From Acidimicrobiaceae bacterium (GTDB lineage: Bacteria; Actinomycetota; Acidimicrobiia; Acidimicrobiales; Palsa-688), in assembly GCA_009785715.1 (NCBI GenBank), contig WQVT01000217.1, positions 1-5,212 on the forward strand: DNA of 5,212 bases. Reading direction: 5' to 3'. This document shows, piece after piece, positions 1-5,212 of the stretch (within the stretch, counting starts at the first letter, position 1; each line of letters begins with the position of its first letter). Made by a program: the position numbers and the translations under genes. The notes below the pieces were generated by a model. The model was not told where the DNA came from. It ran no database searches and saw nothing but the letters and a program-made list of their open reading frames with translations.

Positions 1-1
1 C

Positions 2-979
2 GTGCTCAAGCCGAGCGAGAAGGACCCGTCGGCGTCGCTCTTCCTGGCGCAACTGTGGCAGGAGGCCGGGCTCCCCGACGGCGTGTTCAGCGTCGTCCAG
101 GGCGACAAGGAGGCGGTGGACGCACTGATCACGCACCCCGGCGTGGCCGGTGTGAGCTTTGTCGGCTCGACGCCGATCGCCCGGTCCATCTACGTGACCG
201 GGACCGCCGCCGGGAAGCGGGTCCAGGCGCTCGGCGGGGCCAAGAACCATATGGTCGTCCTCCCCGACGCGGACATCGACCTTGCCGCCGACGCCGCGGT
301 GTCTGCCGGCTACGGGGCGGCGGGGGAGCGCTGCATGGCGATCTCGGTCGTGGTCGCCGTCGGCGGGGTGGCGGAGAAGCTGGTTCCCGCCATCGCCGCC
401 CGCCTGCCGAAGCTCAAGGTGGCGGACGGCACCGACCCCGACGCCGAGATGGGCCCGTTGATCACCGCCGAGCATCGGGACCGGGTGGCGGGTTACCTCG
501 ACGCCGGCGCGGAGGCGGGGGCCACCCTCGTCGTCGACGGACGGGAGGCGGAGGTTCCGAGCGACGGGTTCTTCCTCGGCGCCTCGCTGCTCGACCACGT
601 CAGCTCCGAGATGACCGTCTACACCGACGAGATCTTCGGCCCCGTGCTGTCGGTGGTCCGCAGCGACACGTACGCGGACGCACTGCGACTCGTCAACGAG
701 AACCCCTATGGCAACGGCACGGCCATCTTCACCCGGGACGGGGGCGCCGCCCGAGCGTTCCAGCACGACGTCGAGGTCGGGATGGTGGGCATCAACGTGC
801 CGATCCCCGTGCCGGTGGCTGCCTACTCCTTCGGCGGCTGGAAGTCCTCGCTCTTCGGCGACACGCATATGTACGGTCCCGAGGGGATCAATTTCTATAC
901 GCGGGGCAAAGTGGTCACGTCGCGCTGGCCCGATCCCGCGACCTCGACGGTCGACCTCGGCTTTCCCCGAACCCGCTGA
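2..979 (+). CDS. mmsA: Methylmalonate-semialdehyde dehydrogenase (CoA-acylating), 5'-truncated by window edge
   Basis: By family, this enzyme oxidises methylmalonate or malonate semialdehyde with NAD+ and CoA to propionyl-CoA or acetyl-CoA, in the cytoplasm, as part of valine, beta-alanine or inositol breakdown. The visible 325 residues start inside the protein: the first codon, GTG, is an internal Val, and roughly 170-180 N-terminal residues of a ~500-aa family are off the left edge. Seen here (numbered from the first visible codon): the NAD-site stretch FVGSTPIA at 53-60, LGGAKNH at 77-83, catalytic Cys111 in GERCMA, and EIFGPVL at 210-216. Two traits mark the CoA-acylating subfamily. Arg110 precedes the nucleophile, as in the semialdehyde carboxylate-binding Arg of Bacillus IolA. 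The general-base Glu found before LGG in hydrolytic aldehyde dehydrogenases is Ala76. The reading frame is intact to TGA at 977-979. A different acyl-semialdehyde substrate is possible; the subfamily call is firm. Confidence 0.93.
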   Translation: MLKPSEKDPSASLFLAQLWQEAGLPDGVFSVVQGDKEAVDALITHPGVAGVSFVGSTPIARSIYVTGTAAGKRVQALGGAKNHMVVLPDADIDLAADAAVSAGYGAAGERCMAISVVVAVGGVAEKLVPAIAARLPKLKVADGTDPDAEMGPLITAEHRDRVAGYLDAGAEAGATLVVDGREAEVPSDGFFLGASLLDHVSSEMTVYTDEIFGPVLSVVRSDTYADALRLVNENPYGNGTAIFTRDGGAARAFQHDVEVGMVGINVPIPVPVAAYSFGGWKSSLFGDTHMYGPEGINFYTRGKVVTSRWPDPATSTVDLGFPRTR

Positions 980-982
980 GGG

Positions 983-997
983 CTGGGGGCCGCCCAG
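983..997 (+). repeat. Small inverted repeat between mmsA and the GMC gene
   Basis: CTGGG (983-987) and CCCAG (993-997) form a perfect 5-bp stem with a 5-base loop, four bases after the mmsA-like stop codon. No T-run follows, only TATTCT, so it does not meet the usual description of an intrinsic terminator. It ends directly against the candidate -10 box at 998. It could be a weak terminator or processing hairpin for the upstream transcript, a small protein-binding palindrome, or chance in GC-rich DNA. Confidence 0.3.
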
Positions 998-1009
998 TAT
1001 TCTCCGGAC
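998..1009 (+). promoter_or_regulatory. Candidate -10 box of a leaderless promoter for the GMC operon
   Basis: TATTCT at 998-1003 fits the actinobacterial -10 pattern TANNNT. Exactly six bases (1004-1009) separate it from the A of ATG at 1010. If transcription starts at that A, the box lies at -12 to -7, the standard placement for leaderless actinobacterial genes. In support, there is no purine-rich Shine-Dalgarno sequence in the bases just before this ATG, whereas the two downstream genes at 3403 and 4913 each have one. No convincing -35 element is seen, which is common for such promoters. The alternative is read-through from the dehydrogenase gene only 30 bases upstream. Confidence 0.5.
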
Positions 1010-2722
1010 ATGCCGGCGGGAGCGTCGTCAGCGGGGCCAGAGGATTTCGACACGGTCGTGGTCGGCTCCGGCTTCGGCGCGTCGGTGGTCGCCTTCCGCC
1101 TCGCTGAGGCCGGGCAGCGGGTGTGCGTCCTCGAGCGCGGAAAGGCCTACCCTCCCGGCTCCTTCCCCCGTGATCCGAGGCGCATGGCGGCGAACCTGTG
1201 GGACCCGAACGCCGGTCTGCACGGGCTTTTCGACGCCTGGGCGTTCACCCGGATCGAGAGCGTCGTGTCGAGCGGACTGGGCGGCGGCTCCCTGATCTAC
1301 GGCAACGTCCTGATCCGCAAGGACGAGCGCTGGTTCGTCGACGAGGCTCTCCCGGATGGGGGCTACGAACGCTGGCCCATCGACCGTGCCCTGCTCGACC
1401 CCCACTACGACGCGGTGGAGAAGATCCTCGGCGCAGCGCCGTATCCCTTCCACACCGCTCCCTACGACAAGACCTCGAAGACCCTCGCCATGCGCGAAGC
1501 AGCCGAGTCCCTGGGCCTCGACTGGATGCTGCCCGAGCTGGCGGTCAGTTTCGCGCCGGGCCCGGGGGAGGAGCCGGCGCCGGGCCAGCCCATCCGAGAC
1601 CCGTTCCCCAACATCCATGGCCAGCTCCGCTACACCTGCCGCCTGTGCGGAGAGTGCGACGTCGGCTGCAATGACGGTGCGAAGAACAGCCTCGATCACA
1701 CCTATCTGTCGGGCGCCAAGGCCCATCAGGCGGAGATCCGGACGTTGTCGGAGGTGCGGGCGCTGGAGCCGATCGACGGCCCGGGCGGTGGCCCGTCGGG
1801 GTACCGGGTCACGTATGTGACGCACCGGCCCGACGGCCCTCCGACCCGCCGCCGGGACCTGCCATCGACGACGATCCGGGCGCGGCGGGTGGTGCTCGGC
1901 GCGGGGACGTTTGGGACCACGTACCTGTTGCTGCGCAATCGTGCCGCCTTCCCCCGGATGTCACCGGCGCTCGGGACGCGCTTCTCCGGCAACGGCGACC
2001 TGCTCTCCGCGATCGTCGGCGCCAGCCGGCAGCAGGGGGGCAAGTCCGTCCCCCGTGATCTGGATCCCAGCATGGGCCCGGTCATCACCAGTGCGATCCG
2101 GATCGCCGACGAGGCGGACGGGACCGGGGCGACGGGCCGGGGGTTCTACGTCGAGGACGGCGGCAACCCGGTGTTCCTCGACTGGCTTGCCGAGACGGTC
2201 GGGGTCCTCGGGACGACGAAGCGGGCGTTCGCGTTCATGGCGCGCCGGAGCCTGGCGCACGTGATGGGCCGGCCCCGTACCGACATCAACGAGGACCTGT
2301 CGCGCCTGATCGGCGGCGTGTCGGCGGTCTCGTTGCCGACGCTCGTCATGGGCCGCGACATCCCCGACGGCGTGATGCGCCTTCGCAACGGCGACCTCGA
2401 GGTCGACTGGACCCCTCGCCACTCGGCGGCGTACTACGACCGGGCGGAGGAGACGATCAGGGCGATCGCGGGCACGCTCGGCGGCCGGTTGCTCAACTCC
2501 CCGCTGTGGTTCTTCAGGCGCGCGATCACCGCGCATCCGCTCGGCGGCTGCCCGATGGCAACCGACGAACGCCACGGGGTGATCGGCGCCGACGGGGAGG
2601 TGTTCAACTATCCGGGGCTGTTCGTGGTGGACGGCGCAGCAATGCCCGGCCCGGTGGGACCCAACCCGTCGCTCACGATCGCCGCCTTCGCCGACCACGT
2701 CGCAGACGGGATCCTGTCGTGA
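1010..2722 (+). CDS. GMC-family FAD oxidoreductase, cholesterol-oxidase-like, with four-cysteine insert
   Basis: This 570-aa flavoenzyme should oxidise an alcohol on a bulky, probably hydrophobic substrate (sterol-like by family), passing hydride to FAD. The N-terminal Rossmann motif is GSGFGA at 19-24, and Glu42 in VLERG fits the FAD ribose ligand. The GMC signature GLGGGSLIYGN lies at 89-99, and a second FAD-contact stretch, VVLGAGTFGT, at 294-303. The C-terminal GMC domain carries HPLGGC with His509 and GPNPSLTI with Asn552, the positions that match the catalytic His/Asn pair of cholesterol oxidase. Cysteines 210, 213, 216 and 220 form CX2CX2CX3C, followed by AKNSL. There is no signal peptide or membrane segment, so it is probably cytoplasmic. 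The length is close to mycobacterial ChoD-type proteins. ATG at 1010 is chosen because the FAD motif begins soon after it and a -10 box precedes it. The stop overlaps the next start. Substrate unproven; steroid specificity is only inferred. Confidence 0.9.
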   Translation: MPAGASSAGPEDFDTVVVGSGFGASVVAFRLAEAGQRVCVLERGKAYPPGSFPRDPRRMAANLWDPNAGLHGLFDAWAFTRIESVVSSGLGGGSLIYGNVLIRKDERWFVDEALPDGGYERWPIDRALLDPHYDAVEKILGAAPYPFHTAPYDKTSKTLAMREAAESLGLDWMLPELAVSFAPGPGEEPAPGQPIRDPFPNIHGQLRYTCRLCGECDVGCNDGAKNSLDHTYLSGAKAHQAEIRTLSEVRALEPIDGPGGGPSGYRVTYVTHRPDGPPTRRRDLPSTTIRARRVVLGAGTFGTTYLLLRNRAAFPRMSPALGTRFSGNGDLLSAIVGASRQQGGKSVPRDLDPSMGPVITSAIRIADEADGTGATGRGFYVEDGGNPVFLDWLAETVGVLGTTKRAFAFMARRSLAHVMGRPRTDINEDLSRLIGGVSAVSLPTLVMGRDIPDGVMRLRNGDLEVDWTPRHSAAYYDRAEETIRAIAGTLGGRLLNSPLWFFRRAITAHPLGGCPMATDERHGVIGADGEVFNYPGLFVVDGAAMPGPVGPNPSLTIAAFADHVADGILS

Positions 2723-3393
2723 GCGCCACCAAGCCCCGCTGCCGGTTGTCGTTCAGCGAGGAGATGAAGGGGTTCTTCGCCTTCGGGGAGACGGACTACC
2801 GGATCGGATTCGACCGCGGCCGGGCGGAGGGCGCCGCGCTCAAGTTCCATCTCACGATCGACATAGACGACACCTATGCCTTCATCGCCGACCCGACACA
2901 CCTGGCACCTGCCAGGGGATCTGTCGTCAGCGACGCCCTGGGGGGGAGCCGCCCGGTGGAACGAGGCGAGTTCAACCTCTTCGTGGACGCCGGAGAGGCG
3001 AATGGAGAGCCGGCGCGCCACATGCGCTACCGGCTGTGGTTCCGGGATGCGGTCGGGCACCCGCTGACGCTCAGCGGCTTCAAGGACCTCGTTCACCCTG
3101 CCCATGCTGAGTCGCGACCCACCGACGTCTGGAGGGAGACGACGACGCTGTACATCCACCTCTCGAGCGGGTTCGATGACGGCGAGGGCCGCGACGGAGA
3201 CGGCGCCGGGCTGGTCGGCGCCGGCATCCTGCACATCCTGCCCCTGGACTTCGCCCGCCAGCTCACGACCTTCCGGGTCGCCGGGCCGGGGGTTCTCGCA
3301 CGATTCGAGGCCCTCGGCGCCTTCGGCGCGCTCTTCGCCGGTCAGTTGTGGGAGGTCTTCCGACCCCGCCGGTCCGTACCGGCGGCGGACTGA
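2719..3393 (+). CDS. Conserved protein of unknown function, companion of the GMC oxidoreductase
   Basis: This encodes a 224-aa protein whose biochemical role I do not know. The GTG start at 2719 overlaps the GMC stop by four bases (GTGA), so translation is probably coupled; a weak GGGA lies at 2708-2711. The frame is open further upstream to about 2506, but that part overlaps the conserved end of the GMC protein and is a shadow. ATG at 2764 is unlikely, because GAGGAG abuts it with no spacing and RLSFSEEMKGF begins before it. Visible features are an N-terminal SFSEEMKGFFAFGE (11-24), FHLTIDIDD (43-51), RYRLWFRD followed by GHPLTLSGFK (103-122), TTTLYIHL (141-148) and DFARQLTTFR (177-186). Alternating hydrophobic stretches suggest a mostly beta fold. 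There are no transmembrane helices or signal peptide. From memory, similar sequence occurs next to, or fused to, GMC oxidoreductases in other bacteria, which would make it an accessory or substrate-binding domain. That is unverified. Confidence 0.8.
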   Translation: MSATKPRCRLSFSEEMKGFFAFGETDYRIGFDRGRAEGAALKFHLTIDIDDTYAFIADPTHLAPARGSVVSDALGGSRPVERGEFNLFVDAGEANGEPARHMRYRLWFRDAVGHPLTLSGFKDLVHPAHAESRPTDVWRETTTLYIHLSSGFDDGEGRDGDGAGLVGAGILHILPLDFARQLTTFRVAGPGVLARFEALGAFGALFAGQLWEVFRPRRSVPAAD

Positions 3394-3396
3394 GGG
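3392..3396 (+). promoter_or_regulatory. Ribosome binding site for the metallophosphoesterase
   Basis: GAGGG lies six bases before the GTG at 3403 and overlaps the TGA stop (3391-3393) of the preceding gene. It supports GTG as the start and suggests translation re-initiation directly after the upstream gene. Confidence 0.65.
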
Positions 3397-3402
3397 CCGG
3401 TC

Positions 3403-4929
3403 GTGCCGGACATCCGTTACGTCTGCCTCTCCGATCTGCACTTCGGGGCGGAGAACAGCATCCTGAGCCGCCTCGTGGACGGTGCGGTCGTGGTGGACGC
3501 CACCGTCCCGAGCCCGGTCCTCGAGCGGCTGGTGGCGGCCATGCGACAGCTCATCGAACGCAACGAGGACCAGAGCCGCCGCCCGACCCTGATCCTGAAC
3601 GGCGACATCATCGAGTTGGCGCTGGCGAGCGACAACGTCGCGCTGATGGTGTTCGAGCGGTTCCTCGATCTGGCCTTCCCCCCCGGCGGTGAGCCCCTGT
3701 TCGACTCCACCGTCTACTACCTGCCGGGCAACCACGACCACCACCTCTGGGAATCCGCCCGTGAGCGCCAGTACGGCACCTTCGTCGCCGCCCTCGATCC
3801 GGGACGGCCCCTGCCGTTGCCCGGGCACGCCACCGCGCTCTACCCGGGTGAGGACCGACCGCCGGTGCAATCGGAGCTCCTGAACGAGATCGCCCACCGC
3901 AATCCGGCCCGTCCACCCGTGGACTTCCGCGTCTCCTACCCGAACCTCGGCCTGCGCTCCGACGACGGCTCGACGGTGGTCGTGTTCCACCACGGCCACT
4001 TCTCGGAGGCCATCTACCAGCTGATGACGACGCTCAAGGACCTCGTCTTTCCCGGCCGCGTGCGCGCCACCCGCCTGTGGGACATCGAGGCGGAGAACTT
4101 CGCCTGGATCGATTTCTTCTGGTCCACCCTCGGCCGCTCGGGGGAGGTCGGTGAGGACGTCGGCCTGATCTACGACATGCTGCAGTCCACCGAGGCGATC
4201 GACACCGCCGCAAACAACCTGTCCACCGGGCTCGCCTTGCGGCTCCCCCATGTAGGCCTGACCGGGCGTCTCCGGTGGCTGTTGCGTCCCGTGATCAGGC
4301 AGGCCGTGAGGAGGGTGGCGACACATATCGCCAGTTCCGAGCGGCGCACCCCGCATGTCGCGCTCAGCGAATCCTCGGCGGCGGGGTTGATGACCTACCT
4401 CTCCGGGCCACTCCTCGGCCAGTTGCGCAGCGAATCGGCCGGCGATAGCGGGGCACTCCCCGAGCACCTCAAGTTCATCTTTGGCCACACCCACAAGCCG
4501 TTTACGGGCACGCGCAACGTCCGGGGCCTGAGCCATCCGGTCCGGGTGTTCAACACCGGCGGGTGGGTCGTGGACACCCTCCGGGCCCAGCCATTGAGCG
4601 GGGCGAACATGGTGCTCCTGGACGAAAACCTCGAGGTGGCCAGCGTGCGCGTCTACAACCAATCCGACGATCCCGGCTCCTACCGGGTGGGCTTCGACGA
4701 TGGCGTGCCCGAGGAGCACGGCGCCTTCCGAGAACGGCTGAGCCCCTGGGTGGACCCCGCCCTGCCGGTCTGGCGGGATCTCTCCGCCGCCATCGCGGAT
4801 CTGGTCGCCGAGCGCCAGCGGGCCCTCTCGTGGATCATCAAAAACGCCGGGAATCCCCGCCAAGCCGCCCGGGTCGCGGCCCCCGAATCTGAACAGTCAG
4901 GAGCATCCGAACATGCGTCGGGTTCATAA
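3403..4929 (+). CDS. Calcineurin-like metallophosphoesterase with long insert
   Basis: This 508-aa protein should be a di-metal phosphomonoesterase or phosphodiesterase. All metal-site blocks are present in order: SDLHFG (Asp11, His13), NGDIIE (Asp68), GNHDHH (Asn110, His111), HHGH (His197, His199) and GHTHKPF (His362, His364). The family core is usually about 250-300 residues. The extra length is an insert of about 160 residues between HHGH and GHTH, plus a C-terminal extension after the core beta-strands (about 400-508). The insert includes a Trp/Phe-rich part (226-241) and a basic stretch with seven Arg at 289-315, which could form amphipathic helices contacting membrane or lipid. The tail ends in a low-complexity Ser/Ala/Glu segment. 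No signal peptide is seen. GTG at 3403 is chosen because DLH must lie near the N-terminus and GAGGG precedes it. It sits nine bases after the companion gene. Substrate unknown; nucleotide, phospholipid or isoprenoid phosphate esters are all possible. Confidence 0.88.
   Translation: MPDIRYVCLSDLHFGAENSILSRLVDGAVVVDATVPSPVLERLVAAMRQLIERNEDQSRRPTLILNGDIIELALASDNVALMVFERFLDLAFPPGGEPLFDSTVYYLPGNHDHHLWESARERQYGTFVAALDPGRPLPLPGHATALYPGEDRPPVQSELLNEIAHRNPARPPVDFRVSYPNLGLRSDDGSTVVVFHHGHFSEAIYQLMTTLKDLVFPGRVRATRLWDIEAENFAWIDFFWSTLGRSGEVGEDVGLIYDMLQSTEAIDTAANNLSTGLALRLPHVGLTGRLRWLLRPVIRQAVRRVATHIASSERRTPHVALSESSAAGLMTYLSGPLLGQLRSESAGDSGALPEHLKFIFGHTHKPFTGTRNVRGLSHPVRVFNTGGWVVDTLRAQPLSGANMVLLDENLEVASVRVYNQSDDPGSYRVGFDDGVPEEHGAFRERLSPWVDPALPVWRDLSAAIADLVAERQRALSWIIKNAGNPRQAARVAAPESEQSGASEHASGS
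4899..4903 (+). promoter_or_regulatory. Ribosome binding site for the SRPBCC gene
   Basis: AGGAG lies nine bases before ATG at 4913, inside the last codons of the phosphoesterase gene. It is the clearest Shine-Dalgarno sequence in the window and fixes the start of the overlapping downstream gene. Confidence 0.7.
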
Positions 4930-5212
4930 AGAGATCGACATAGGCGCACCACCGGGGCGGGTGTGGGAGGTGTTCACGGACGTCAGTTCCTTTCCTTCGT
5001 GGAACCCCTTCATCCGCAAGTTCGAGGGGGATCTCGTCCCCGGCGAGAAGGTACGGGTCACGCTGGCGCTGGGGCGCCGGCTGATGCACTTTCGCCCCGA
5101 GGTGACCGTCGTTCGGCCGCCGAGGGAGATCCGGTGGCTGGTGCGCCAGCCGATACCGGGGATCTTCGACGTCGAGCGGGCCTTCGAGTTCGAACCGTCA
5201 GGGGAATCGAGC
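4913..5212 (+). CDS. SRPBCC / START-like ligand-binding protein (polyketide cyclase type), 3'-truncated
   Basis: The first 100 codons of an SRPBCC-fold protein run off the right edge without a stop. The N-terminus MRRVHKEIDIGAPPGRVWEV followed by FTD, then FPSWNPFI (27-34), matches the typical opening of polyketide-cyclase/START-like proteins: strand, short 'P-x-x-V-W' helix, then the 'Y/F-P-x-W-N-P' turn. Later strands fit FEGDLVPGEKVRVTLAL, REIRWL (72-77) and PGIFDVERAFEFEP (83-96). The family is usually about 140-160 aa, so about a third is missing. Such proteins hold hydrophobic ligands in a deep cavity and act as carriers, cyclases or hydrolase-like enzymes; no catalytic residue can be assigned here. 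The ATG overlaps the phosphoesterase stop by 17 bases and has a good AGGAG. Co-location with a sterol-like oxidase fits a lipid ligand, by inference only. Confidence 0.87.
   Translation, partial: MRRVHKEIDIGAPPGRVWEVFTDVSSFPSWNPFIRKFEGDLVPGEKVRVTLALGRRLMHFRPEVTVVRPPREIRWLVRQPIPGIFDVERAFEFEPSGESS

Noticed and set aside
983..1003. Intrinsic terminator after the dehydrogenase
   Set aside because: The stem is only 5 bp and no T-run follows it. It is kept as an inverted repeat, not called a terminator.
55..1107. A 350-codon + strand frame overlapping the dehydrogenase
   Set aside because: It is dominated by Arg and Gly runs typical of a shifted frame in GC-rich coding DNA, and it covers the well-supported dehydrogenase.
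2506..2718. Upstream extension of the companion gene start to ATG at 2506
   Set aside because: It would overlap over 200 bases encoding the catalytic His/Asn region of the GMC protein, and the added residues are Arg-rich and unpatterned. GTG at 2719 gives the usual four-base overlap.
2608..4863. A 751-codon open frame on the - strand, antisense to the companion and phosphoesterase genes
   Set aside because: Long antisense frames are expected opposite high-GC genes. Its translation is rich in Gly, Glu, Val, His and Arg without any domain motif, while the + strand frames carry clear enzyme motifs in the right order.
4838..5089. An 83-codon - strand frame over the phosphoesterase/SRPBCC junction
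   Set aside because: It has no recognisable motif, and it lies opposite the SRPBCC gene, which has a good ribosome binding site and family-typical sequence.
1..5212. CRISPR arrays, tRNA/rRNA genes, insertion sequences or phage genes
   Set aside because: I saw no spaced direct repeats, cloverleaf-like segments, transposase motifs or terminal inverted repeats. Nearly all bases are covered by intact or edge-cut enzyme genes.

Overview
The window is a gene-dense, high-GC stretch of bacterial chromosome with every supported gene on the + strand. The strong G/C bias at third codon positions, two GTG starts, one start that looks leaderless behind a TANNNT -10 box, and the types of enzyme present suggest an actinobacterium, possibly of the Acidimicrobiia or Mycobacteriales kind. 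That placement is an inference. No rRNA, tRNA or other marker in the window fixes the taxon.

Layout: (1) 2-979 is the C-terminal two thirds of a CoA-acylating methylmalonate-semialdehyde dehydrogenase (MmsA type), cut by the left edge. (2) A 30-bp gap (980-1009) holds a small inverted repeat and a -10-like box placed exactly as in actinobacterial leaderless promoters. (3) 1010-2722 encodes a complete FAD-dependent GMC oxidoreductase of the cholesterol-oxidase-like branch, with a four-cysteine CX2CX2CX3C insert. (4) 2719-3393 encodes a 224-aa protein of no known activity, joined to the GMC gene by a GTGA stop/start overlap. (5) 3403-4929 encodes a 508-aa calcineurin-like metallophosphoesterase with a complete metal-site motif set and a long insert. 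(6) 4913-5212 is the first 100 codons of a SRPBCC/START-like (polyketide cyclase type) ligand-binding protein, cut by the right edge; it overlaps the phosphoesterase gene by 17 bases.

Genes 3 to 6 are packed with gaps or overlaps of -4, +9 and -17 bases, so they almost certainly form one transcription unit, probably starting at or near base 1010. The set is an oxidoreductase for a bulky hydrophobic alcohol (by family), an uncharacterised companion, a phosphoesterase and a hydrophobic-ligand-binding protein. This looks like a small lipid- or sterol-modifying cassette, but the substrate cannot be read from the sequence. The dehydrogenase upstream belongs to propionate/valine-type catabolism and may be an independent gene that happens to lie next to it. 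No mobile element, CRISPR array, RNA gene or long non-coding stretch is visible.
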